A program made the position numbers and the translations under genes. Positions 47,715 through 58,645 of a DNA stretch of 64,000 nt are shown in pieces. The notes beneath the pieces were generated by a model. The model was not told the origin of the DNA and did not search any database. It saw nothing but the letters and a program-made list of their open reading frames with translations. Position 1 is the stretch's first letter; the number at the start of each line of letters is the position of its first letter. The stretch comes from Zygnema cylindricum. Taxonomy: Eukaryota; Streptophyta; Zygnematophyceae; Zygnematales; Zygnemataceae. The DNA is taken from the NCBI GenBank assembly GCA_037447655.1, contig JBBHKE010002125.1:62001-126000 (forward strand), read 5' to 3'.

Positions 47715-50700
47715 CCGATATACGAGTTACCTTAAATAATGTGGACAACAATATTTCAAAAATCTACTAATCAGCGATAAAAAATAAATCTCACCTTATT
47801 TTGTCTAAAATTTAACGTTTATTTAGAAAAACAAACTAATTTATTTTCACATTTATCGCAAAAGAAAAAAAAACAGTAAAAAAAAGGTTATTTGAGAATT
47901 TTGACGAGAAATAAAAGATTAAATGTTGAATTAGAGATTCACATATTAAATTTAAAACTTAATTACTGCAAAATACGAAAGAAAAAATATATATATACAA
48001 TTATATTAGTTTTTTTTTTTATAAATTTTGAATGTGATGATAAACAATTATATAAAAAAATGAATGTAAAAACATGTAATTTTTTTTTTTTTTATAAATT
48101 GACAATGTAAACTTTTTTACAAATTTTAAATGTATTTTTTTTATATAAATTGACAATAAAATTTTCTTACCTTCCTCCGGCTCCTCTCCGACTTCCTGTC
48201 GATAATATTCCGCGTCGTCGTCTTCTTCTATCTCTCTCTCTCCTTCCCCCACATCCTCCTCTCCCTCTCCCTCCTCCTCCATACCTGATTTTGCTTCCCT
48301 GATTTTTTTTTTTTTTGTTTTTTTTTTTTCCCAACACCCATCAAACCAAAAAATAAAAAATGAACATGTACACAAATACCATTCAAAAAAAAAATTGCTT
48401 ATTATCTCACCTATTTTCTTTTTTGGGTCTTTTTACTGTAATAAAAAATTTAAAATATTTTTGTTACTATTCGTGTGAAAAAGAGGTTTGTACTGAATTT
48501 GAATTAGAATAAATTAGAAATAAAATTTAGAGGTAACCAGAAAAAAAGAAAACAAAAAACGAAAAAAAAAAAATGGAAACAAATAGAACACTTTTAACTC
48601 TAATAGCAATGAAAAGTGTAAAAACATTAATAGCCTTGACCAAACTATTTATGGAGAAAAAGTATATTTTTATGTTTTTTTTTCTTGTACAGACATTTTA
48701 AAGCTTTTTATTAACTTATTTCTCAGATTTAGCGTATTATATTTTCCAAAATTGAACTCTTCTTTTCTAAACATCAGTATTAACTTACCGTAGATTTACT
48801 TATTTAACTTATTTTAACTTCTTACATTTTTTCAAAATTTACCTCTTTTTTTCCGTACACACCTAGTAAACTCATTATTAACATATTTACCTTATTTTAC
48901 TCGTATTTTTCAAAACTTACCTCTTTTTTTTCCCTACACACCTAAACTTATTTTTAACTCATTAACCTTATTTTACTCATTATATTCTTCGAAACTTACC
49001 TATTTTTCCTCCGTACATTCTCCTGCTGTTGGGCTTTTCTTTCCGCCTTCAATTTTGCCTTGGCTTCGATTCTTGCCTGTTGCTCCGCGGCCTCCTCCGG
49101 TGTCTTTTTCACTGGAAAATAGGAAAAAATCCACACTATATACGTTAAATTATCGTAAAAACGAGAGAGAAATACGGGAAAGAAAGAGAGGGAGAAAGAA
49201 AAACTGGAAAATACAAAGAAATTCCACAGTATATACGGTAAACTATCATAAAAAACGAGCCTGAAAGTGAGTCCTAACTGATCTTCGACGGTTTTTTACA
49301 CAGGAAAAAACAAACAGATCCACACTAAACACGCCAAACTATCCTAAACTGGAGCCCGAGTTCAAAGGGTTTTTCTTTCTTCGGCTGAGAAATACCAAAA
49401 ACTCACACTGAAAACGATACTGTCATAACACTCGATTTTTTTTCTTTTTGACTGGAAAACAACCAAAAATCCACACTGAATACGGTATGTTATCGGAAAA
49501 TGAGCCCGAAAGTGAGTCTTAAAACATTAACGATGATTGGTTTAAAAAAAAAAAAAAAAACTCACCAAATTGATGATACATAACAGTCCCATTACAAAGT
49601 CCTTCCTCCACTTTCAATAATTGGAGAGTCAATCTCGGCCCGACTTCGTGAAGTTTCACCGCTGATTGCCCGGAAGCTCGGTTAATTCGACCAAAATTTT
49701 GAGTTAATTTGACTCGTGCCGATTCGTCCTCATTCTCACTCTCCGAGCCGTAACCAGATCTGCAAAAACAATTTAACAAAGTTTAACAAACAATGTATAA
49801 CAAAATTTAAAATACCATTTAAAAACCGTTTTGGCAAAACAAAGTTTAACAGTTTGACAAAACTTGAAAAAAACAGTTTAAATCACAGTTTAACAAAAGT
49901 TAAAATAAAAACAGTTCAAAAGAGTTTAACTAAAAAGTTTAAGAATTTAGCCAAGTCCTAAGGGAAAGTTTAAAGAACATTCTAGCAGTTTAACAAAGTT
50001 TTAAGTAAAAAAAAAAAGTTTAACAAAAAGTTTCAACAAGACCTGACAGAAAAAAAGTGTAACAGTTCAACAGAAAAAAAAGAAAACAAAGAGAAAAGAA
50101 ACCCCAAAACTCATTAGAATTTGCCCTTAATAACTAACGAGTAAAGGTCATAAAGAGAGAATCTAACAAAGAAAATTTGTATTTGACACAATTCGATCGT
50201 AATCTTTTCTTTTGAACCATACTTTTTACATGCAGAAAAACGAGGAAAGGTTGTTTGTTTTACTTTCAAAAAAAAAATAACGCTAATTACGATGTACTGA
50301 TTTACGCTAAGTACAGTGTACTAGTCCACAGTATTTATGGTTGGTAAATCTAATCCACACTATTTAAGGTGTTCTTTTCCTCGTCGTGAAACTCGCTAAT
50401 TCACAAAACAAACGGAACAACAATCCTCATCCACACTATTTGTAGTGTACTCTACCTTGTCAGAATACCCGCTAATTCACATTAATTACGGAACGACAAT
50501 CGTAATCCATACAAATCACAGTATACTTATGATCCTAATCCACACTATTTTCAGTTTTCTAATAATCCTATTCCACACTAATCAAAGTATACTAATAATA
50601 ACGATCCACACCGATCACAGTATACTAATAATCCTGATCCACACTATTTACAGTGTACTTTACCTCTCCACAAACTTCCTGACCCACATAAATTACGCAA

Positions 50701-53143
50701 CAAAAATCCTAATCCACACCAAACACGGTATAACAATACTCCTAATCCATATTAATCACGGTACACTAATCATCCTGATCCACACTATTTACGGTGAACT
50801 TTACCTCGTCACGAACTCGCTGACGTCGGTCAAGGCGCTCAAATTTGGGAGTTTTCGGTTTTGGACGAGTTTTCGAATATTTCGAGAAACTCCCACGGGC
50901 TGAGCACTGATAGAATAATGACGAAAATCGATCGAATCGCTTTCCCGACGATAATTGATCAATAAAACTCGTTGACATGAAGTCAATTTTACCTGGAAAA
51001 AATCGTTTTTGGGAGTCAGAAAAAAAAAGGAAAAAAAAGAAACTGAAATGGATAAATGAGTCAATAAATAAATAAAAACACGACTGGAGAACCCTGACGG
51101 ACAAATTTGATAAAAAAAAAAGGAAAAAGGAAAGGAAACGAACGAGGAAAATTAGAGAAAGGTATGAATAAAAAATGACATTTCTTGAAAGAGATAAAGA
51201 GTTTTGCGAAGATTTTTTAGTTATGCGAGTGAAAACATTATTTGGAACGAGGAAAACAGAGAACATGAAAAACAAATGAAGGGATAAATTTTGAGAAGGA
51301 ATTTCTGGATGATGGAAATACAGAGATGAAACATGGAATATTCAATGGAAGGAACGGATGGGGGACGGGAGGGGGAGGGGGAGGGGGAGGAGGGAGGGAG
51401 GCATTTTATTTTTAAAGGAGGGATCGCATTTTTATGATGACATGATGATGATGAATTTTATGATATTATTTATATTTTAGATGATGACAAATTTATGATG
51501 ATGATGATGATGATGATGATGAGATAGATGATGAGATGTTTTAGATGACTAGGCAGAGGGAGAGAACAGAGAGAGCGGTCGGGGGTATCGGATGGCGAGG
51601 GAGCGGGTCTGAAAACAAATTCTAGACCAAAACAAACAGCGACTGTGACAAGTAAAATGATTTTTTTTTAAGGAGAGATCAAAATTTACGAATCAATTTC
51701 TTTTTTTTCGACGTACCGTGTTCACATTTATGGCTGGAAACATATTTTGAAACATAACTGTTATAAGTTTCAAATGATCCTCCGGTCCTGTCAAACCATT
51801 CATTACGACCTGCCCGCCTTTCGACCATTTGTATCCAAATTGCCAATCAGAAGACGCCAAAAAAGAGTATTTTTCGATTCAAAAACATGAATATCAATGA
51901 AAATTGACGCAAAGAAAGGGTATTTTTGGATCAGTAACATAAATATGAATGAGAAACGAAGCAAAACAGCGTCGAAACATGAAAAAAAATGAAATTAAAG
52001 CAAGATAACATCAGAGACGATGCATGTCAATTCAGAAACATGAAAACGAATGAAATCAAAAGCATAAAACACCAAAAACAATAGAATATACCTACTGGAA
52101 AACATATGGAAAATAAATGCAAAATGAAACAAAACACCGTCAAAAAAAATTTTGAAAAAAACCTCAACTGCCACGTAAGAAACAGATCAAAACAACAAAT
52201 TTGACTCATAAACATCAGAATTCCACGCAATTTGAACAAAAATAAAGCTTAAAAAAACCACACACGTCGACTCCAATACATTTAGGCTAAAAAAAAACTG
52301 CAAAACAACGTCGAAAACAGTAGGGATATCTATTTAAAAAAAAACTAAAAAAAAAAAAAACTAATGCAAAAAAACTAATGCAAAAGAATTAATGGAAAAA
52401 ACCACTTACCAATGGAGGAGCCTCATACATATCCGGAGGAGCTCTTGGTCTCGTTTGAGCTTTTGCAATATCGGAAGCGAGAGAATATTCTAAAATTTTA
52501 AAAGTCAAAGTCGGTCCACGAGGGGTTCTCGCGATTCGAAGGTAAGGAGCTTCTCTAGTGGACGAAAGCATAAGGAAATGAGTGACTCCCAGAGGTCCTG
52601 AAACGTGAAGAAAATCCTTTACGGAATTTCGAGTGGATTCCTGAATTACGCAAAAAAGAAAAAATGTAAATTAAATGGAAAATTATACGGAAGATTTGGA
52701 AAGATAAAATATGGAAAGATAAGATGTGGTATAGATAAGATACAGAAAGATAAGGCGAGGAAAGATAAGATACCGTAAAATAAGACACGTTAAAGATAAG
52801 ATATGGGAAGATAGGATTTGGTAAAGATTAAACAAGGAATGATAAGATGCGGTAAAGATACGGAAAAGAAACTGCCAAGAAATTATCGCGCAGAAAAAGC
52901 CTAATATTGAAGACCGTAGTTCCCATAATCATCAACCGCGAATCAAGGTTCGACATTATTATTATTCATTTTTGTTTTTCTTTAGAAAACTGAACCATTT
53001 CTTTGAAATTGAGCAATCCAACACGTAATATATTGATAATTGACCAGGGTAGTAATAGGGGGGCACTTATTCTATGACATGTACGGTAAATACTGTAAAT
53101 CTATAGTTAGGGACATGTTTAAACCGTGAGAAAAAATTATACT

Positions 53144-53185
<42 letters not shown>

Positions 53186-54924
53186 GAGAGGGGGCATTTT
53201 GGCCACTCATAACTCGCCACGTGGTGTAACAAAAAAAAGGAAAATTAGGCCCAGAAGAACAAGAATATCTGATTTTTTTTTCCAATAGTTTACATGTCTC
53301 GAAACGTTTTCTGAGTTTCCTACGAATTTGGGAGAATAAATATCCTTCACGCGTCGAATAAAAAAGAATCTCAAAATTTCCATGGGCAATTTAAGTCCTC
53401 CCTCCCTCCCTCCCTCCCTCCCTCTTTTTTTCCAAACTCACCCTTAATTTTTTGGCCGTATTTGGCATCATCACTCGTCGCAAATCTTTCTCCAAAAGTC
53501 GCAAATTTAATTCAAGTTTCCCGCGACCGAAAACAAAACTTGGGGTTTATGAAGAGAGAAGTGAGGTGAAATTAAAGTGAGGAGAATTCTTCAGGGAAAC
53601 AATTAGAGGTAAAGAGAAAGGAAGAAATTAAGAGGGAAGGGAGAGGTACAGGGTGAGGGAGAAATTGAGTCGAGGGAAAGGGTAAGGTAAAGGAGAAGGT
53701 AAATGGGGACTCTAAGGGAACGAATTAATTATCGTCATTTCAGTTGAGAGGCTGGGAAATGTGTGATGAATGGGTAAGTTAAAAAAAAAAATAAAAAAAA
53801 ATGAGAATTTGCAAAAACAAAGTCTTTGATTGCCGTTTTTTTTATGTTTGTTAAAAAAAAAAAAAAATGAATAAATAAAAGAGAGCTTGAAGGGGCTCTT
53901 TTGGCATTTAAAAAAAAGAAAACAGGGAGCAGTTACTTGAATTGAATTGTTTTTCCATACTAAATAATGTATATTGTATTTTCAAATTTTCATGTATTGG
54001 ATTTTAATGTTACATGATGATTCATTGATTTCATAATATAATATTTTATTTTTACATTTTTATACATTAAAATTTCATATCATAGGTTAATGTTTGCGTT
54101 TTTATATTACAAAATAAATCATTATATTATTATGTATAAGATTTTATATTACATGTTATTGATACATTATATTCTTCCATTGTTTTTCTAGATGAATATA
54201 AATTGGATATACGTTACTTTGACAGTATTATTTATTACATTTTTATATAAATACATTCATATTATATTGTTATTCATTACATACAAATTGGTTGCTTAGT
54301 TTTTAAAAAGATATTAAACTAAAACTGGAAGGAAATCAAAACTCTAAAACTCGGAAAATTCTAAAACTATAAAAATCTAAACCCTAGAAATCCTAAAACC
54401 TCCGAACTTTAAAAGCTTAACAATCCATAAACCCAAAAATTATAAAACTCTAAAACCCTAAAATCCTAAAAGCTCTAAATCCCAATTAAACCTGGGAAAC
54501 CCTTAAAAAAACCCTTGAAGCCCAAAAATATCTCCAGAAACCCTAGAAAATTTTAAGAATATCTCCACATACCCAAAAAAAATATCCAAAAAAAATATCT
54601 AAAAAAAATCCAGACTACATTATGAAAATCTTTCTCAAGAGCTTAAATTTTTTTTCTCAGAATGTTCGGAAACTCATAAATTACCACAGGAAAACAAAAA
54701 AATTGAATCTTCAAAAAATCCAATAACCCGAAAAACCTAAAACACCCAAGAAAAAAAAAAAAAAAAAAAAAAACCGAAAACACAAACAGCCCCAAAAATC
54801 AAACAGACCGAAAAACCATAAAACGACAAAGTGCTTGCTTTTTCTTTTTTTTTCCATCGAAACCGAACTAAAATTTTGCAAAAAAAATAAATAAAAAAAA
54901 ACTCACCCTCCTTGTTTTAGCCAT
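47301..54924 (-). CDS. PPAN: Peter Pan/SSF1-like Brix protein (60S assembly)
   Basis: Minus-strand exons read with matching phases: 53538-53442 (FVFGRGKLELNLRLLEKDLR), 52640-52410 (DFLHVSGPLGVTHFLMLS, then APYLRIARTPRGPTLTF), 51809-51717 (HLKLITVMFQNMFPAIN), 50992-50805 (VKLTSCQRVLLINY, IDFRHYSI, QPVGVSRNIRKLVQN), 49759-49566 (GYGSESE, SAVKLHEVGPRLTLQLLKVE), 49111-49000 (VKKTPEEAAEQQ, basic helix), 48298-48171 (acidic, AEYYRQEVGEEPEEG) and 47572-47301 (RG/K-rich tail, stop TAG). The order and motifs are those of Peter Pan/SSF1, a Brix-domain nucleolar factor needed for 60S pre-rRNA processing. A likely first exon is 54924-54907 (MAKTRR, GTGAGT donor). One short exon between it and 53538 (length 2 mod 3) was not found. 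About 440 residues are accounted for. The RG-rich C-terminus is unusually glycine/arginine-rich. Confidence 0.9.
49112..49565 (-). repeat. Intron 7 repeats derived from the next exon's acceptor region
   Basis: The acceptor neighbourhood on the plus strand (TTTTTCACTGGAAAATAGG, then AAATCCACACTATATACG and TATCGTAAAAACGAG) recurs inside the intron near 49195-49260, 49300-49350 and most clearly at 49445-49515 (TTTTTGACTGGAAAACAACC, AAAATCCACACTGAATACGG, TATCGGAAAATGAGCC). These are degenerate tandem copies, each about 80-90 bp. Confidence 0.7.
49760..50110. repeat. Degenerate (GTTTAACAAA)n in Peter Pan intron 6
   Basis: About 20 imperfect units of a 10-11 bp motif GTTTAACAAA, confined to the part of the intron next to exon 49566-49759. 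Confidence 0.75.
50300..50810 (-). repeat. Intron 6 repeats containing copies of the exon-6 donor junction
   Basis: The true junction on the plus strand reads GTGAACTTTACCTCGTCACG followed by AACTCGCTGACG. Diverged copies occur near 50654 (GTGTACTTTACCTCTCCACA), 50446 (GTGTACTCTACCTTGTCAGA) and 50369 (GTGTTCTTTTCCTCGTCGTG), each followed by AACTCGCT-like sequence. They are interleaved with 60-bp CCACACTATTTACAGT units. The first 15-20 bases of similarity cover the donor site itself. Confidence 0.75.
51850..52330. repeat. Degenerate AAACATGAAxxxxAATGAAA repeats in Peter Pan intron 4
   Basis: Imperfect units of about 60 bp built around AAACATGAAAACGAATGAAA alternate with AAAACACCGTC/AACGTCGAAA motifs. 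Confidence 0.6.
52680..52870. repeat. (AAGATAAGATAYGG)n in Peter Pan intron 3
   Basis: Twelve or more imperfect units of GAAAGATAAGATACGG-like sequence between exons 52640 and 53442. Further along the same intron are (GA)n at 53145-53190 and (CCCT)n at 53397-53424. Confidence 0.75.
54320..54560. repeat. Degenerate telomere-like CCCTAAA tract in Peter Pan 5' intron
   Basis: Repeated AAACCCTAGAAATCCTAAAA, CTAAAACCCTAAAATCC and GAAACCCTAGAAAATT resemble eroded plant telomeric CCCTAAA units. No run of perfect heptamers exists. Confidence 0.55.
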
Positions 54925-54981
54925 TTGTAACCGATTTCAAAAACCTCTCTAAATCTCCAAACGAGCGCTTCTCTATCACTG

Positions 54982-55122
54982 GAGAGTTAAAATTTCATGC
55001 CAATGGGAGAAAACTTCCACACGTGCGAGTGATAAACACCAGCGCTATTCTGTGCAGAAGAGCTAAAATTTCATGCCAATGGGAAGGAGCTTCCGCACGT
55101 GCGAGTGCTAAACACCAGCCGC
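54982..55122 (-). promoter_or_regulatory. Duplicated 76-bp module with CCAAT and G-box before Peter Pan
   Basis: Two direct copies 76 bp apart each contain AATTTCATGCCAATGGGA followed by CACGTGCGAGTG and TAAACACCAGC. G-boxes CACGTG are at 55020-55025 and 55096-55101, and CCAAT is at about 55001 and 55077. They lie 60-200 bp upstream of the proposed start codon, so they are in the core promoter or 5' UTR. Confidence 0.6.
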
Positions 55123-55341
55123 CGTCCCAACAATGAAGGGAAATAGAGGAGAGGGGGGAATTTTAAAAATTTTACATTTGCCTATGTGATATCCGTCACG
55201 ACACGTTATGTCACGTCCTTGAGAAGACCTTTTCGTACGGTTGGGTATCGCGGATCTCCGTACGATATTCAATATGGGCGGCCAAAAAGCAATTTCGATA
55301 TTGCTTAACTTCAAAAATCGTATCTCATATCGACCTTGCGA
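55123..55341. other. Upstream region of Peter Pan gene
   Basis: No gene is seen. It contains a GATATT/TATCG-rich stretch near 55240-55340 resembling the hAT MITE subterminal repeats. Confidence 0.4.
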
Positions 55342-55563
55342 TACGCCGTGTATCGCTATTAACGTTCATATTTTTTACGCCACTATATAACATCTTTTCT
55401 CCGTACACTATTGTCCGATTTTCAATTCGGAACCGCCAATTGAAAGCTGAGAATCTTACCTTTAAATCGCAACCGTCAGATAAACAATCCGACAAGTGTG
55501 TACAGAGAATGTATGTTTTAGGTGGCGGAAAAAATATTAACACTAATAGGGATACACTGTGTA
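55342..55563 (+). mobile_element. MITE, second TIR family, 222 bp
   Basis: Starts TACGCCGTGTATCGCTATTA and ends TAATAGGGATACACTGTGTA. The interior TTTTCTCCGTACACTATTGTC and its inverse GACAAGTGTGTACAGAGAA extend the inverted repeat inward, so nearly the whole element is foldable. Confidence 0.75.
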
Positions 55564-55759
55564 CTGTTACGACGCTTTGTTTGCGATCGTTGCGGTTAAC
55601 ATTATTTAGTTATATGCCACGTGGGCCATATAACGGATAGAAAACAGACTTTTGGTCGGTGGACGTTTCAGTCACGGGTACAACAATTTTGAGTATCACA
55701 GCCCGTCAACAAAACCTTTTATGATATTTTTAGTGCCTATCATTCAGTGAGCAGAGAAC

Positions 55760-56303
55760 TACACCGCGAATCGTTATTAGTGTCACGGTCACTAATTCGG
55801 GTTCTTAAAATTTTGATTTTTTTCCTCAAATAGGATACATGATTTTAATTTTTCCTTGACGTTAATGAAGGTACCGTACAAAATAGCGTAAAGCCTGAAA
55901 GTACACTAAAATTTAAATAGAGTGGTGTATGGTCGATGTCAGACCGTACATAACTGTACCTTTTCAAGTGAAAATTTACAAAAAATGAATTAAATCAGAC
56001 GAGCACACATAGGAACGTGCGCTAAAAAAACCGTGATTACTCTGACACGTAAATTAGTATAGCATGTACGGATATTGTAGATTCGCGACGGCGTACGATT
56101 TCCAATATTTTGTACGGTTACATATATTAATGTATATAACCGTACGGCGAATTTTCCATTTTTGCTGTTCCCAAATTAGCATAAACGCCGAAATTAGAAT
56201 ACACCTTTTTTTTGAAAATTTTCAAATTCTTAATTAGCATCAATTACGGTAAATTTTCTTCAACACTATTTAAACTTTGACACTAATAACGATTCGCGGT
56301 GTA
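55760..56303. mobile_element. TA-flanked MITE, 544 bp
   Basis: Ends TACACCGCGAATCGTTATTA and TAATAACGATTCGCGGTGTA are exact inverse repeats. The interior is longer than in the 222-bp relatives and includes a GTACGG-rich block at 56050-56150. Confidence 0.8.
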
Positions 56304-56319
56304 CTGTACTGTAGAGATT

Positions 56320-56530
56320 AGTGTTGGGTATCGGGTAAATTCATATCGCGATAATTTCGATATTAGATATATCGAATATCGATCAAGCAGACTCCTCGAT
56401 ATATCGCACCGAGACCAACATAAACCATCGCGATATATAGTATTTTTTAAAATTAATATTTTATTTTTTTATATAATATTTTAGCGAAAATAACAAATTG
56501 TCTGATACGCCACGTACAACGTGATTTTCG
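56320..56530. mobile_element. Fragment of TATCG-rich hAT MITE
   Basis: Starts TTAGTGTTGGGTATCGGGTA and carries the same CGATATATCG motifs as 34041-34807 in inverse order; the right end was not found before 56605. Confidence 0.6.
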
Positions 56531-56604
56531 TTCCGTGACTTAAAGGTAGACGCCGCAAAATGTAACCGACAAAAAAGTACAAATACTGTAATTCATATAA
56601 TTCC

Positions 56605-57485
56605 TTAGGGTATGTCCCCATGTACTTGTAAGTTAGCGAACTTACTTTGAATTTTAGCGCGGATCCGCCGGACCCGGTTTTCAAGTGTCCCTATGTTTGT
56701 AAGGGTGTGTCCCCATGTGCATAAGTAAGGGTTTTTTCCTGTCGTTTTGCTGTAAAACTTAGCGCCGTACTGCCTAAGTTGCAACCGTACGAAGGAATCG
56801 CAAATTTGTAGAGTACAATTTGCGTCATCCTTGAACTTAGGATGTACGAAAAGTTGTCGTCTTGTGCTTTTCGACCCACTTCGACGACAAAAAACGTCAT
56901 CTTCAACCTTATCTTTAAAACACATGCGCGATGTGATTTAAAACTAGATATTTTCGATAGACAAATAGGAACATATTTTCGCACGAGCCGTAAATTTCGA
57001 CAAAAATCCTACGATTTCCAAGGACAAAGAAAAGTACATAGTTCGCTATGTTTTGTCCGTTTGCGTTCTAATACGACAAAGACAAGTACACAATTTGTTT
57101 AGATTTGTCCGTTTTCGTCTAGTACGGATTTCTTTTTTTGCAGGGGTCTTCAAATTTCGATGCCATTTCACGTCGAGCGGACAAGCGACGCGAAGACAAA
57201 GCACATCTTCTTCGACCGTGAAATTGCACAGGCTGGAAGGCGCTACGTCTACAATGTCACGGTAAGACATGCGACGTCACACGCAGGTACAAAAAACAAC
57301 GTGCGACCACAGATTGTAGACGTTGACAACCGTCACAGGTACTGTCGACGTATACAATCGTCACAAGCGTAAGTTACGATTTCGTCCTTACAGACATAGG
57401 GACACTTGAACACCGGGTCTGGCGGATCCGCGCTAAAATACAAAGTAATTTCGCTAAGTTACAAGTACATGGGGACACACCCTAA
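56605..57485. mobile_element. TIR element of 881 bp with 100-bp inverted ends
   Basis: The left end 56605-56704 (TTAGGGTATGTCCCCATGTA through CAAGTGTCCCTATG) and the right end 57386-57485 are about 90% inverse repeats of each other. The long ends suggest a Mutator-like or foldback-type DNA transposon. The interior holds short ORFs (for example 57160-57372, plus: AGRRYVYNVTVRHAT) not recognised as transposase. No target duplication was identified. Confidence 0.7.
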
Positions 57486-57875
57486 AGACGAAATCGTAAC
57501 TTACGCTTATGACGATTCTATACGTCGACAATACATGTGACGGTTGTCAACGTCTACAATCTGTGGTCGCACGTTATTTTCTGGAAATGCTTTTGACGTC
57601 GCATGTCTTACCGTGACATTGTAGACGTACCGCCTTCCAGCCTCTGCCGTTTCACGGTTGAAAACAAGGCGCTTTGTCTTTGCGTCTCCTATCCGGTCGA
57701 CGTGAAATGGCATCATAATTTGAAGACCCCTGCAAAAAAGAAATCCGTATTGGACGAAAACGGACAAAACTAAACTAATTTTGTACCTTTCTTCGTCGTA
57801 TTCAAACAGAAACAGGCAAAACATAGCGAATTTTATACTTTTCTTTGTCCTTAGAAATCGTATGAAAACTTTTAA
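57000..57875. repeat. Long inverted repeat, two 380-bp arms
   Basis: 57000-57385 and 57486-57875 are reverse complements of each other with roughly 85% identity by eye, separated only by the right TIR of the preceding element. Both arms encode the same peptide in their own sense (AGRRYVYNVTVRHAT and NNVRPQIVDVDNRH), on the plus strand in the left arm and the minus strand in the right. Transcription through it would give a long hairpin. Confidence 0.85.
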
Positions 57876-57945
57876 GAATTACGGCACGTGCAATTTGTTA
57901 AAAAGAATTAATTAATATTCACTTCTTAATTTAGACTCTAGAGTG

Positions 57946-58603
57946 TGTTGGGATATTGTCGTTTCGCGGTATTTCTGCAAAGCGTCATACCAACATTTAA
58001 TTGTTGACGTGAAGTACCACGCTATCATACGAAACGTACGATGTAAGTTTCGTGATACTATTTTTAAAACGTCCGGGAACGAAACATACTATTTCGTTTC
58101 GCGTGACTTTTGTCTTCATGTACAGGTGTTTCAATTTGCGTGCAGGTGTGTTCGTGAAGCGACACGTGTTTAAGTCAATGTTTGGAGTTTGTCGTTTCGA
58201 AGGAAGAAGCGTGTGCGCCTTCATTCGTGGAACTTTCATTTGAAGAGTGCATAGTCAGCTAGGGACAGACTTCGTCGCTATGCTAAGTTCTGCTTGTCTT
58301 ATCTTGTTGTCTCTTAGTGCAGAGTAGCGAGTATTTAGGCAGCAGTGTACATGTGCAGAGTATTCGATTATTGAATCTCATATGATAAAATCATAGAGGA
58401 TTAATCTTGGAGTAAGAGATTATTTAAAGAGAAGAGAGAAGAGATAGAAGAGAGAAGAGAGATGTTGTAAAGTGGCTTCGGCCAAAAACACTTATAAATT
58501 TTTTTGGCTGAATATTCTTCTTGTCTTTTTTGAGCTTCCGCTGTGTAATGATTTATGTTTTGTGAATTATTTTAAGTGAACATCTTTTGCTTAAGATCGT
58601 ACA
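57946..58603 (+). repeat. 5' LTR of Copia element
   Basis: Begins TGTTGGGATATTGTCG and ends AAGATCGTACA. It carries the promoter and R region by analogy with other Copia LTRs. ORFs inside it are duplicated in the 3' LTR and are not genes. Confidence 0.95.
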
Positions 58604-58605
58604 AT

Positions 58606-58617
58606 TGGTATCGGAGC
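58606..58617 (+). promoter_or_regulatory. Primer-binding site (initiator tRNA-Met)
   Basis: TGGTATCGGAGC, two bases after the LTR end, differs at one position from the common plant Copia site TGGTATCAGAGC. Confidence 0.9.
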
Positions 58618-58645
58618 TAGTGCTTCGGAGATAGAGAAGGAGCGC

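Noticed and set aside
57943-58243. ORFs repeated at 57943-58243 and 61735-61981
   Set aside because: They lie in the two LTRs of the Copia element and are duplicated non-coding sequence.
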